Source: Spongiactinospora rosea (GTDB lineage: Bacteria; Actinomycetota; Actinomycetes; Streptosporangiales; Streptosporangiaceae). From it: a stretch of 64,000 nt of DNA. Shown here piece by piece: positions 16,947-25,200 of the stretch. The stretch is taken from NCBI RefSeq assembly GCF_003315795.1, contig NZ_QMEY01000031.1, positions 1 to 64,000 on the forward strand. Reading direction: 5' to 3'. Under the pieces are notes generated by a model that was given only the letters and a program-made list of their open reading frames with translations, was not told the origin of the DNA and did not search any database. The first letter of the stretch is position 1; the number at the start of each line of letters is the position of its first letter. Both the position numbers and the translations under genes were made by a program.

Positions 16947-18274
16947 ACGCGCCTGCGGGTCCGCAGTGACGCGGCGGCGCGCGGGGTCACCCGATCCCCC
17001 TCCAGCAGCCGGGGCCGGAAACGGCTCAGCAGACCGGCCACGATGAGCAGCGCCTCGATGTCGAAGACGTGCGTGCCCAGGCACTGGTGCGGGCCGCCGC
17101 CGAAGGGGAAGTAGGCGTAGCGGTGCCGCGCCCCGGCGTGCGCCTCGGCGAACCGCTCGGGATCGAACCTCAGCGGGTCCTCCCAGAACTCCCCGAGCCG
17201 GTGGGTGAGATAGGGGCTGATGAGCACGTTCGCCCCGGCCTGCAGGCGCACCCCGCCCATCACGTCGTCGCGCACCACCATCCGCGGGAGCAGCCAGCCG
17301 ACCGGATACAGCCTCAGCAGTTCCTGCACGACCATCCGGGTGTAGCGCAGGGCGGGCAGGTGGTCGGGGGTGACCCGCTCATCGCCGACCACCTCGTCGA
17401 TCTCCGCGTGCAGCCGGGCGGCGACGTGCGGGTTCTCGGCGAGGACCGGCCACAGCCAGGTCAGGGCGACGGAGGTGGTCTCCGTCCCGGCCGCGAACAT
17501 CGCCACCATGTTGTCGCGCACCCACTGGTCGTCCAGTTCGCCGCCGCTCGCGTCCCGGGCCCGGCACAGCACGGCGAAGATGTCGTCGCCCTCGGGCGGG
17601 GCGGCCGGGTGCCGGGCGACCAGCGGGCGCATCACGCTGTCGAACGTCCGCACCGCCTGGTGGAACGCCCGGTCGCCGGGCAGCGGCACCCGGTGCGGCA
17701 CCAGCGGCAGCAGCAGCCGCGAGACGATGGACAGGGCGATCTTGTCATGCGCCGGGATGAGCCGGGTGCTCTCCTCGTCGGTGATCCTGCGGTCGAAGAA
17801 GGCCGCGATGACGGTCCGGTTGACCAGCTGCGCCATGAAGTCCGCCGCGTCGATCGTGGCGGGGGAGGCGGGGACCAGCTCGTCGATCGCCTCGGCCACC
17901 GTCGTGGCCATGAGCCCGATCAGGGAGTCCACGTTGCGCGCGGTGAAAACGGGTTGCAGGACCTTCCTGCTGGTGTGCCAGGACGGGCCGTCGGACAGGA
18001 CGCCGTCGCCGAACAACCGGTGCAGCGGCCGCCAGAAGACGCCCTCGCGCGTGTAGTTCGCCGCGTTCCCCCGGAACACCTGCTGGACGTGGTCGGGATG
18101 GGTGACCAGATAGGGCCGGAACGTCCCGAGGTCCAGCCGCACGATCTCGCCTGCCGCCTCGGCGGACATCGCTTCGAGCGCGGCGATCGGGTCGCGGACG
18201 AGGCGGGGCACGATGCGATGGAAGGGGAGTGTCCTGGCCGGGCGGGCGGGCCGCGCGGTGGCAGAGATCGGCAT
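16913..18274 (-). CDS. Cytochrome P450 of terpene cluster
   Basis: This 453-residue P450 has the I-helix oxygen-binding motif AAGTETTSVAL, ExxR in ELLRLYP and the heme loop FPFGGGPHQCLG with Cys398 as axial ligand. The I-helix and heme loop resemble the CYP102/CYP110/CYP183-like group rather than typical soluble CYP105-type proteins, consistent with terpene oxidation. It is the first gene of a three-gene operon and probably oxidises the hydrocarbon made by the two cyclases. No ferredoxin or reductase is encoded nearby. Upstream is a 353-base regulatory region shared with the divergent GGPP synthase. Confidence 0.92.
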   Translation of the reverse strand: MPISATARPARPARTLPFHRIVPRLVRDPIAALEAMSAEAAGEIVRLDLGTFRPYLVTHPDHVQQVFRGNAANYTREGVFWRPLHRLFGDGVLSDGPSWHTSRKVLQPVFTARNVDSLIGLMATTVAEAIDELVPASPATIDAADFMAQLVNRTVIAAFFDRRITDEESTRLIPAHDKIALSIVSRLLLPLVPHRVPLPGDRAFHQAVRTFDSVMRPLVARHPAAPPEGDDIFAVLCRARDASGGELDDQWVRDNMVAMFAAGTETTSVALTWLWPVLAENPHVAARLHAEIDEVVGDERVTPDHLPALRYTRMVVQELLRLYPVGWLLPRMVVRDDVMGGVRLQAGANVLISPYLTHRLGEFWEDPLRFDPERFAEAHAGARHRYAYFPFGGGPHQCLGTHVFDIEALLIVAGLLSRFRPRLLEGDRVTPRAAASLRTRRRVWMTLHRRTGR

Positions 18275-18627
18275 GCTGGGAAGTTCCTCACCTGGTGCGA
18301 TTACGTGGCGTGCGAATATGGGCGCGCTTTGTGACTGAACCTGTGCGTGGAAATGCCGAACGACGTGCTGGGGAAATGGGAATGACGGGCTGCGGGTGGG
18401 GCCGGTCGATCTTGACCCTCGCCCTCGACTGCTAGTTCACGGATGCTTGCGTGAAGTATCACATGATCTACCAAAGGTGAACAAGATCTACCAAGCTGGG
18501 GTTCTGATGCTAATAATTGGTATTAGTGTCTTTGGTAACCGTCTGTAGCTGTATGGTCACGCACATGTATACGGGGTACGTTGGGGATCTTCGGTTGCAG
18601 AGCGCATGGCGAACGTGAGGTTGCTTC
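18275..18627. promoter_or_regulatory. Divergent control region of diterpene cluster with repeated sites
   Basis: This 353-base gap is notably AT-rich in its middle. GATCTACCAA occurs twice in the same orientation (18465-18474 and 18485-18494), exactly 20 bases apart, or two helical turns. TACCAAAG (18469-18476) has an inverted partner CTTTGGTA at 18530-18537. A separate palindrome CTAATA-ATTGG-TATTAG lies at 18510-18526. Together these look like binding sites for one or two regulators of the terpene genes. No clear -35/-10 pair could be assigned. Confidence 0.55.
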
Positions 18628-19662
18628 GTGGCACTTGACGCCTCCCCGGCTTTTCCCAGGTCGATCGCGCGAACCCAGGCACTGGTGCGGCCGGCGCTGC
18701 ACGAGGCGGTACGCACTCTGCACCCGTGGCAGGCGGAGATCGCCTCCTATGCCTTCGGCTGGGCGGGCGATGAGGGAGGACGGACCGGCTCGGGCGGGAA
18801 GGGGCTGCGGCCCGCGCTCGTCGTGCTGTGCGCGCAGGGCGTCGGCGTGCCCGCCGCCACCGCAGTCCCCGCGGCGGTGGCCGTGGAGCTGGTGCACGCC
18901 TTCTCACTGATCCACGACGACATCATCGACGGCGACGAGCGCAGGCGGCACCGCGAGACGGTGTGGAAGGTGTACGGCGTCGGCCCCGCGCTGCTGGCGG
19001 GCGACGGCCTGCTGGCGCTGGCGATGCGGACCCTCGCGATGGCCCCCGGATCCGAGCGGGCCACCCGCCACCTGTCGGCCGCGCTGATGGAGATCGTCCA
19101 CGGGCAGACCGACGACGTGCTGTTCGAGGAGCGCGCCTGGACCGGCGGCGAGGCGGTCAGCGTCGAGGAGTACGCCGGGATGGCCGGCGGCAAGTCCGGG
19201 GCGCTGTTCGCGTGCGCCGCCGCCCTGGGCGCGGTGCTCGGCGGCGTACGGCCGGCCGTGGTGGACCGGCTCACCGAGATGGGCAGGCACCTGGGCATCG
19301 CGCTGCAGATCGTGGACGACCTGCTCGGCCTCTGGGGCGAGCAGGAGGTGATGGGCAAGCCGGTGCTGAGCGACCTGCGGCGGCGCAAGAAGACCCTGCC
19401 GGTCGTGGCGGCGCTGGCCGCGCCGGGCGCGCCCGCGCGGCGGCTGGCGGGCCTGCTGGACGACGCGCCGCGCGAGGGCGGCCAGGAGGCGCTGCGCGCC
19501 GCGGCGCGACTGATCGAGGAGGCCGGGGGCAGGGGGCTGGCGGAACGGCAGGCGGACGAGCGCGTCGAGGCCGCGCTGCGGATCGCGGACGAGGTCCTGG
19601 AGCGCTCGGTGGCGGCCGATCTGCGGGCGTACGCCGCGTACCTGGTACGTCGCGATAGGTAA
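18628..19662 (+). CDS. Polyprenyl diphosphate synthase, probable geranylgeranyl diphosphate synthase
   Basis: This 344-residue trans-prenyltransferase has the first aspartate-rich motif DDIID at residues 97-101 and the second, DDLLG, near residue 230. KGLRPALVVL carries the IPP-binding Lys/Arg, and a KS/KK pair follows (GGKSGALF and RRKKTLPV). It would supply GGPP to the divergent cyclase-synthase-P450 operon. The GTG start at 18628 has GAGG eight bases upstream. Chain length is inferred from the cluster; a farnesyl or longer product cannot be excluded. Confidence 0.9.
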   Translation: MALDASPAFPRSIARTQALVRPALHEAVRTLHPWQAEIASYAFGWAGDEGGRTGSGGKGLRPALVVLCAQGVGVPAATAVPAAVAVELVHAFSLIHDDIIDGDERRRHRETVWKVYGVGPALLAGDGLLALAMRTLAMAPGSERATRHLSAALMEIVHGQTDDVLFEERAWTGGEAVSVEEYAGMAGGKSGALFACAAALGAVLGGVRPAVVDRLTEMGRHLGIALQIVDDLLGLWGEQEVMGKPVLSDLRRRKKTLPVVAALAAPGAPARRLAGLLDDAPREGGQEALRAAARLIEEAGGRGLAERQADERVEAALRIADEVLERSVAADLRAYAAYLVRRDR

Positions 19663-19861
19663 CGCAGAGTACAGTAATTCGGACATTTCACCCACTGCCA
19701 TCACTGTGAGTAAATATCGTAGTTTGGGAAGCTGGTTGCGTTTCCGCAGACCAGACAGAACTTCGTCAGGTTTTGTACGGATCTATGTGGTCATGGTTTA
19801 TGATCCATCACTTATTGCGGCACTAGCCGCGCGCCCGCAGCCTTACGGAGGGGGAGTGCGA

Positions 19862-20506
19862 GTGGGGCACGACTCGCGAACGGACGACTGCAACCTGCCC
19901 GGATCACACGGAGAGCATGTGCTCCAGTCCCTGTTCGCCACCGGGGAACGGGCCGAGAACTTCTACCGTCGCCAGTTCACCGAGCGCCTGACGCACGAGA
20001 TGCGGGAGTTCATCGCCCGTCAGGAGATGGCCTTCGTCGGCACCGCCGACGCGGCGGGCAACTGCGACACCACCTTCAGGTCGGGCCCGGCCGGGTTCGT
20101 GCGGGTGCTCGACGACACCACGCTCGTCTACCCCGAGTTCCGCGGCAACGGGGTGCTGGCCAGCCTCGGCAACATCCTGGAGAACCCGCACATCAGCCTG
20201 CTGTTCGTGGACTTCTTCGACGACCTCGCCGGACTGCACGTGAACGGCAGGGCCACCATCACGACCGCGCTGGACGCCGCCCGCCGGTACGGCCTCGACG
20301 ACGACGACCGCACCTCGCCGGGCCGCCGGGTCGAGCGCTGGGTCAAGGTGGACGTGGAGGAGGCGTACATCCACTGCTCCAAGCACATCCCCCGGCTGGC
20401 CAGGAAGGACCGCAGGGACGGACCCCGCCCCGCGGCGGGCGATCACTTCGGGGTGGCGCGAGCGCGCGCCGGGGCGTCGCCGCGCGACGGAAACGGGCCG
20501 CTCTGA
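19862..20506 (+). CDS. Pyridoxamine 5'-phosphate oxidase-fold flavoprotein
   Basis: This protein of about 214 residues has a PPOX-like split-barrel: FIARQEMAFVGTADAAGNCD, FVRVLDDTTLVYPEFRGNG and LLFVDFFDDLAGLHVNGRA. Such proteins bind FMN or F420. The GTG at 19862 is chosen because GGAGGGG precedes it at a normal distance; GTG at 19856 is nearly as likely. The longer frame starting at 19706 adds sequence unlike the family. The flavohemoglobin gene begins four bases after the stop, so the two are almost certainly co-translated and may act together in electron transfer to the heme or in nitric oxide or oxygen handling. Confidence 0.85.
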   Translation: MGHDSRTDDCNLPGSHGEHVLQSLFATGERAENFYRRQFTERLTHEMREFIARQEMAFVGTADAAGNCDTTFRSGPAGFVRVLDDTTLVYPEFRGNGVLASLGNILENPHISLLFVDFFDDLAGLHVNGRATITTALDAARRYGLDDDDRTSPGRRVERWVKVDVEEAYIHCSKHIPRLARKDRRDGPRPAAGDHFGVARARAGASPRDGNGPL

Positions 20507-20510
20507 CGCC

Positions 20511-21662
20511 ATGGCCATCGACACCGCCCTGATCCGCCGTAGCTGGTCCCTGGTCGAACCGCGCCAGAGCAAGGTCGCCGCCGACTTCTACGCCCTGCTG
20601 TTCTCCCGCTATCCGCAGGTCAGGGGCATGTTCCCGGCCGCCATGGACCTTCAGCGCGATCGTCTGCTGCACGCGCTCACCCGGGTGGTGCTGAGCCTCG
20701 GTGAGATCGAGGGGCTGAGCGCCTACCTGGGACAACTCGGCCGCGACCACCGCAAGTACGGCGTGGTGCCCGAGCACTATCCGATGCTCGGCGCCTGCCT
20801 GATCACCGCCATGCGGGTGAACGCGGGGGGGAACTGGCTGCCCGCCTACGACCAGGCGTGGGCGGCGGCCTACGACCTTGTCGCCCGGGTGATGGCCGAG
20901 GCGGCGGAGCGGGACTCCCACACGGCCCCGCCGTACTGGACGGCGACCGTGGTCGGGCACGAGCTGCGCTCCCACGACCTCGCGGTGATCGTGCTGCGGC
21001 CGAGCCACCCGTACCTCTTCCAGGCCGGGCAGTACACCACCGTGCAGACCCCGCAGTGGCCCCGGGTGTGGCGGCCCTACTCGATCGCGAACCCGCCCCG
21101 CGAAGACAACCTGATCTCCCTGCACGTGCGGGTGGTCCCCGGCGGCTGGGTCAGCACGGCGCTGGCCCACCGCACCGCCGTGGGCGACACCGTGTACCTC
21201 GGACCGCCGCGCGGGTCGATGGTGCTCAGCCGCTCCACCGCCTCCCACCTGGTCTTCATCGCGGGCGGCACCGGCCTGGCGCCGCTCAAGGCGATCATCG
21301 AGGAGACCGCGTGGATGCACGAGCGGCCCTCGGTGGACCTCTTCCACGGCGTGCGGCTGCGCAGCCAGGCGTACGACCTGCCCGACCTGCTCCGGCTGCG
21401 CGAGCAGCACGGCCGGATGAGGTTCGTGCTCGCGGTCTCCGACGATCCGGCGCACCCGCCCAGGGAGAGCGTCGCCGACACCATCGCCAGGCACCGCCTC
21501 CCGGCCGACAGCGAAATCTTCATCTGTGGCTCGCCCGGTATGGTGCAGGCGTGCACGGCCCGGTTGCTGCGGCTGGGCATACCGGGGCACAACGTTCATA
21601 TGGAGGCCGTGGACGAGGGCGGACTCGCGCTGCCCTGGGCCGCGCCCTCCGTCGGCCGCTAA
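20511..21662 (+). CDS. Flavohemoglobin-like protein (globin, FAD and NAD domains)
   Basis: This 383-residue protein is slightly shorter than classic flavohemoglobins. The globin domain (1-140) has Tyr27 in FYALLF (B10 position), Phe41 in MFPA (CD1), Gln48 and proximal His80 in RDHRKYG. The reductase part has the FAD-binding RPYSIAN and GGWVSTAL elements and the NAD-binding GGTGLAPLKAI and ICGSPGMV motifs. Known relatives are nitric oxide dioxygenases. Many actinobacterial members of this group lack part of the usual active site and may do other redox work. It is coupled to the PPOX-fold gene and followed by the sulfotransferase genes. Confidence 0.88.
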   Translation: MAIDTALIRRSWSLVEPRQSKVAADFYALLFSRYPQVRGMFPAAMDLQRDRLLHALTRVVLSLGEIEGLSAYLGQLGRDHRKYGVVPEHYPMLGACLITAMRVNAGGNWLPAYDQAWAAAYDLVARVMAEAAERDSHTAPPYWTATVVGHELRSHDLAVIVLRPSHPYLFQAGQYTTVQTPQWPRVWRPYSIANPPREDNLISLHVRVVPGGWVSTALAHRTAVGDTVYLGPPRGSMVLSRSTASHLVFIAGGTGLAPLKAIIEETAWMHERPSVDLFHGVRLRSQAYDLPDLLRLREQHGRMRFVLAVSDDPAHPPRESVADTIARHRLPADSEIFICGSPGMVQACTARLLRLGIPGHNVHMEAVDEGGLALPWAAPSVGR

Positions 21663-21701
21663 CGCACAGGTGCAGTTAACCCTCCGGTAACCGGCGCTTT
21701 C

Positions 21702-21707
21702 TACCCT
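21702..21707 (+). promoter_or_regulatory. -10 hexamer of probable leaderless promoter, first sulfotransferase
   Basis: TACCCT is followed by exactly eight bases and the ATG at 21716. The same TANCCT-N8-ATG layout precedes the second sulfotransferase. No ribosome binding site is present. CCGGT-A-ACCGG, a small palindrome, lies just upstream. Confidence 0.5.
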
Positions 21708-21715
21708 GCATGGCC

Positions 21716-22615
21716 ATGAGCTGGAAGCGTAAGGTCAACGCGACCCTGGAAGGGATCACCGGTTACAACCTCACGAGGGCCGAGCGGCTGGCGCGCAAGC
21801 CGCCGCCGCCCCCGCGGGTCCCCCGGTCGGCCCTGCTGCCGCCGCGGATGGCCGGCGACGAGGTACGCGGACCGGCCGAGGCGGCCGACCGGCTGATCCC
21901 CGGCCCGGTGTTCGTGCTCTCCGCGGTCAGGTCCGGCTCGACCCTGCTGCGCGTCATGCTGAACAGCCACTCCCAGATCCACGCGCCGCACGAGATGCAC
22001 GTACGGCGGATCACCGTGAACCTCCCCACCGAGCCGGTCCAGCAGGCCATGCGTGCGCTCGGCCACACCCACAGCGACGTGGAGCACCTGGTCTGGGACC
22101 GCATGCTGCACCGTGAGCTGGCCAGGAGCGGCAAGAGCATCCTGGTGGAGAAGACCCCGAGCAACGTGTTCGCCTACCGGCGGCTCGCGGCCTGCTGGCC
22201 CGAGGCGAAGTTCATCTTCCTGCTGCGCCACCCGCTGTCCATCGCCACCTCCTGGCACGAGGCCGACCCGGAGGCCCGGCCGATGCCCGAGGCCGTCCGG
22301 CACACCTACCAGTACATGAAGTACCTGGAGGAGGCCATGGGCGAACTCTCCGGCCTGCGCCTGACCTACGAGCAACTGACCGGCGACCCCGCGACCCACA
22401 CCAAGCGCATCTGCGCCTTCCTCGGCGTGGACTGGGAGCCGGGCATGCTGCACTACGGCGACCACACGCACGGCGACTTCGTCAAGGGCATCGGCGACTG
22501 GCGGGACAAGATCCGCAGCGGGACCGTGCAGCCGGGCCGCCCGCTGCCCGCCGAGGACGAGATCCCGCCCGAACTGATCGATGTGTGCAGGAGCTGGGGG
22601 TACCTCTCCGCGTAG
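21716..22615 (+). CDS. PAPS-dependent sulfotransferase, copy 1
   Basis: This 299-residue protein has the 5'-phosphosulfate-binding loop SAVRSGSTLLRVML and the downstream IFLLRHPLSIATSWHE segment that holds the 3'-phosphate-binding Arg and Ser. It would transfer sulfate from PAPS to a hydroxyl on a carbohydrate or lipid; it resembles the Sulfotransfer_3 group. The ATG at 21716 (MSWKRKVN) is preferred over the ATG two codons earlier because the paralogue starts MNWKRKVN and both then sit eight bases from a -10 hexamer. It is a tandem paralogue of the next gene; both end with matching GDW-DKIRSG-VQPGR segments. Confidence 0.88.
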   Translation: MSWKRKVNATLEGITGYNLTRAERLARKPPPPPRVPRSALLPPRMAGDEVRGPAEAADRLIPGPVFVLSAVRSGSTLLRVMLNSHSQIHAPHEMHVRRITVNLPTEPVQQAMRALGHTHSDVEHLVWDRMLHRELARSGKSILVEKTPSNVFAYRRLAACWPEAKFIFLLRHPLSIATSWHEADPEARPMPEAVRHTYQYMKYLEEAMGELSGLRLTYEQLTGDPATHTKRICAFLGVDWEPGMLHYGDHTHGDFVKGIGDWRDKIRSGTVQPGRPLPAEDEIPPELIDVCRSWGYLSA

Positions 22616-22657
22616 CGGGAAATCGGGGTTACCCAGGCAACGCTCAGGATCCGTTGT

Positions 22658-22663
22658 TAACCT
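22658..22663 (+). promoter_or_regulatory. -10 hexamer of probable leaderless promoter, second sulfotransferase
   Basis: TAACCT is followed by eight bases and the ATG at 22672. This matches the arrangement before the first copy and suggests that promoter and gene were duplicated together. Confidence 0.5.
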
Positions 22664-22671
22664 CCCCGTTC

Positions 22672-23559
22672 ATGAATTGGAAGCGCAAGGTCAACGAAAC
22701 CGTCGGTGGACTGACCGGATTCCGCTTCAGCCGCGTCCAGGCCACCGGCGCGGCCGTCCCCGAGCGCGCGGCGGCGACCTTGCCCGCGCGGCCCGCCGCC
22801 GCGGCGGACGAACTCGTGCGCCCGCCCGCCGATCCCGGCCACGACCGCCTGGTCGCGCCGGTGTTCCTGCTGTCGCCCGTCCGGTCGGGATCGACGCTGC
22901 TCCGGGTGATCCTGAACGCGCACACCCGGATCCACGCCCCCCACGAGCTGCACGTCCGGCGGCTGACCGTCGGATTCGGCACCTCGCTCGCGGAGAAGGC
23001 CATGGACGCCCTCGGGCACAACCAGGCCGACCTGGAGCACCTGCTGTGGGACCGGCTGCTGCACCGCGAGCTGGTGCGCTCGGGCAAGGGCATCATCGTG
23101 GACAAGACCCCGGCCAACGCCTTCGCCTACAAGCGGCTGCGCACCTGCTGGCCGCAGGCCCGGTTCATCTTCCTGCTGCGCCACCCGGTGTCCATCGCCA
23201 CCTCCTGGCACGAGGCCGCCCCCGACCGGCGGGACATGGACGCCGCCATCGCCGACGCGCTGCGCTACATGAAGGCGGTGCAGCGCGCCCGCACCGCGCT
23301 GACCGGCCTGACCGTCCGCTACGAGGACCTGACCGAGGACCCGGCGCGGGAGACCCGGCGCATCTGCGAGTTCCTGGACGTCGAGTGGGAGGCCGGGATG
23401 CTCGAATACGGCGGGGAGGCCCGGTTCGTCAAGGGCCTCGGCGACTGGAAGGACAAGATCCGCTCGGGCGCGGTGCAGCCCGGGCGGGAGCTTCCCCGGC
23501 CGGAGGACGTCCCCGCCCCGCTCAAGGAGATCTGCGCCGCCTGGGGTTACGAGGCATGA
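22672..23559 (+). CDS. PAPS-dependent sulfotransferase, copy 2
   Basis: This 295-residue paralogue of the preceding gene has PAPS loop SPVRSGSTLLRVIL and IFLLRHPVSIATSWHE. Differences cluster in the N-terminal 60 residues and in the acceptor-side regions, which suggests different acceptors or positions on one polymer. Its stop overlaps the ATG of the next gene (ATGA), so it heads a three-gene translationally coupled unit with an unknown protein and a GT4 glycosyltransferase. Confidence 0.88.
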   Translation: MNWKRKVNETVGGLTGFRFSRVQATGAAVPERAAATLPARPAAAADELVRPPADPGHDRLVAPVFLLSPVRSGSTLLRVILNAHTRIHAPHELHVRRLTVGFGTSLAEKAMDALGHNQADLEHLLWDRLLHRELVRSGKGIIVDKTPANAFAYKRLRTCWPQARFIFLLRHPVSIATSWHEAAPDRRDMDAAIADALRYMKAVQRARTALTGLTVRYEDLTEDPARETRRICEFLDVEWEAGMLEYGGEARFVKGLGDWKDKIRSGAVQPGRELPRPEDVPAPLKEICAAWGYEA

Positions 23560-24011
23560 GCGAGCAGTTCACGCAGGCCGCCGCGCACGCCGAGGTGGAG
23601 CAGGTCTGGCCCGAGAACGGCGAGATCCGCGTGCTGGGCCGCCTGCACGGCCTGACCGCCGCCGCGCCGCAGGAGGGCTGGCTGGTCCAGTGCGCGCTGC
23701 GCGAGCCGCGCGGCCTGTGCCTGGAACACCCGGCGTCGGTGTCCGGCGAGGCGTTCGAGGCCGTCGTGCCCATCGCCGCCCTGGCCCCGCCCGAGGCCCC
23801 CGGCAAGGGCGTCTGGGACGTCCACCTCGTCAACGGCGGCGAACGGCTTCGCGTGGGACGGCGGCTGGACGACATCCGCGCGAAGAACACCATCATGATC
23901 TACCCGGCGCAGACCTTCCCCGCGGGCGGCGGCCAGGTCGAGGTGCGTCCCCGCTACACGGTCCACGAGAACCTGTCGATCGACTACCAGCGGGTGGCGG
24001 GGACCGCATGA
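23556..24011 (+). CDS. Protein of unknown function between sulfotransferase and glycosyltransferase genes
   Basis: I do not recognise this 151-residue protein. It has no signal peptide or membrane segment. The sequence suggests a small beta-sandwich (EIRVLGRL, GWLVQCALRE, GVWDVHLVNGGERLRVG) with a C-terminal aromatic tail, comparable to stand-alone domains sometimes linked to glycan-modifying enzymes. It overlaps both neighbours by ATGA, the strongest clue that it works with the sulfotransferase and the glycosyltransferase. It could be a carbohydrate-recognition or scaffold subunit. Confidence 0.75.
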   Translation: MSEQFTQAAAHAEVEQVWPENGEIRVLGRLHGLTAAAPQEGWLVQCALREPRGLCLEHPASVSGEAFEAVVPIAALAPPEAPGKGVWDVHLVNGGERLRVGRRLDDIRAKNTIMIYPAQTFPAGGGQVEVRPRYTVHENLSIDYQRVAGTA

Positions 24012-25165
24012 AGATCCGATATCTGCTGCTGCACGCCTACGGGATGGGCGGCACCATCCGCACGGTGATCACCCAGGCCAACGCGATGGCCGCGGCCGGG
24101 CACGACGTCGAGCTGGTCAGCGTCGTACGGCGGCGCGAGGAGCCCCAGTTCGCCATCGACCCCCGGGTCCGGCTGTCGGCCCTGGCCGATCAGCGCGCGG
24201 GGGTGCGGGAGCCGAGCCTGGCCGCCCGGCTGGCGCGCAGGCTGCGCGGCGGGGCCGTGCCGAGGGGCGAGTTCGCCGCCCACTACTTCACCCCGGCCGT
24301 CGAACGTGCCGTCGCCTCCTACATCGCCCGGCTCACCGACGGCGTGCTGGTCACCACCCGGCCCGCGCTCAACCTGCTCTCGGCCAGGCACGCGGGCCCC
24401 GGCGTGGTACAGGTCGCCCAGGAACACATGAACCTTTCCACGCACCGGCCCGCCGTACGGGACGCGGTGCTGCGCAACTACGCGAAGTTCGACGCGGTCG
24501 TGGTCCTCACCGAAGGCGACCGCAGGGAGTACCAGGAGGCCATCCCCGGCGCGCGGGTGGAGCGCATCCCCAACTCGGTGCACTCCCTGGACCAGCCCTT
24601 CTCCGACCAGACCGGCAAGATCGTGCTGGCCGCCGGGCGGCTGTACCCGCAGAAGGGCTTCGACCTGCTGCTGCCCGCCTGGGCCGAGGTCGTCCGCGAC
24701 CACCCGGACTGGCAGTTGCGGATCTTCGGCACCGGCCCGAGGAAGGACCGGCTGCGCGGCCAGATCGAACAGCTCCGGCTCTACAACCACGCCTTCCTGA
24801 TGGGCCGCTCGGAGCACTTCCACGACGAGCTGACCAAGGCGTCGGTTTTCGTGCTCAGCTCCCGCTTCGAGGGGCTGCCGATGGTGATGATCGAGGCCAT
24901 GTCGCACGCGCTGCCGATCGTCAGCTTCGACTGCCCGACCGGCCCCGCCGACGTCATCACGCACGGCCGGGAGGGCCTGCTGGTGCCGCCGAAGGACGTT
25001 CCGGGCCTGGCCGCGGCGCTGAAGACGGTGATCGGCGACCGGGAACTGCGCGAGCGGATGGGCGCGCGGGCCGCCAAGACGGTCGCCGCTTACGCCCCGG
25101 CCTCGGTCATGCCACGCTGGGAGGCGTTGTTCTCCGAGCTGAGCGCGGCGCGATCCGGGAGCTGA
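24008..25165 (+). CDS. Glycosyltransferase family 4
   Basis: This 385-residue retaining GT-B glycosyltransferase has the N-terminal Rossmann start YLLLHAYGMGGTIRTV and the C-terminal nucleotide-sugar site VLAAGRLYPQKGFD, plus SRFEGLPMVMIEAMSHALP with the two Glu of the EX7E motif. No membrane segment is seen. It is coupled to the unknown 151-residue protein and the sulfotransferases, so it probably builds the glycan they sulfate. The acceptor may be a teichoic-acid-like or capsular chain; donor and linkage are unknown. Confidence 0.88.
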   Translation: MKIRYLLLHAYGMGGTIRTVITQANAMAAAGHDVELVSVVRRREEPQFAIDPRVRLSALADQRAGVREPSLAARLARRLRGGAVPRGEFAAHYFTPAVERAVASYIARLTDGVLVTTRPALNLLSARHAGPGVVQVAQEHMNLSTHRPAVRDAVLRNYAKFDAVVVLTEGDRREYQEAIPGARVERIPNSVHSLDQPFSDQTGKIVLAAGRLYPQKGFDLLLPAWAEVVRDHPDWQLRIFGTGPRKDRLRGQIEQLRLYNHAFLMGRSEHFHDELTKASVFVLSSRFEGLPMVMIEAMSHALPIVSFDCPTGPADVITHGREGLLVPPKDVPGLAAALKTVIGDRELRERMGARAAKTVAAYAPASVMPRWEALFSELSAARSGS

Positions 25166-25200
25166 CCGCCGCGTTCCGGCCCTTACGGGGGGAGGTGCGC

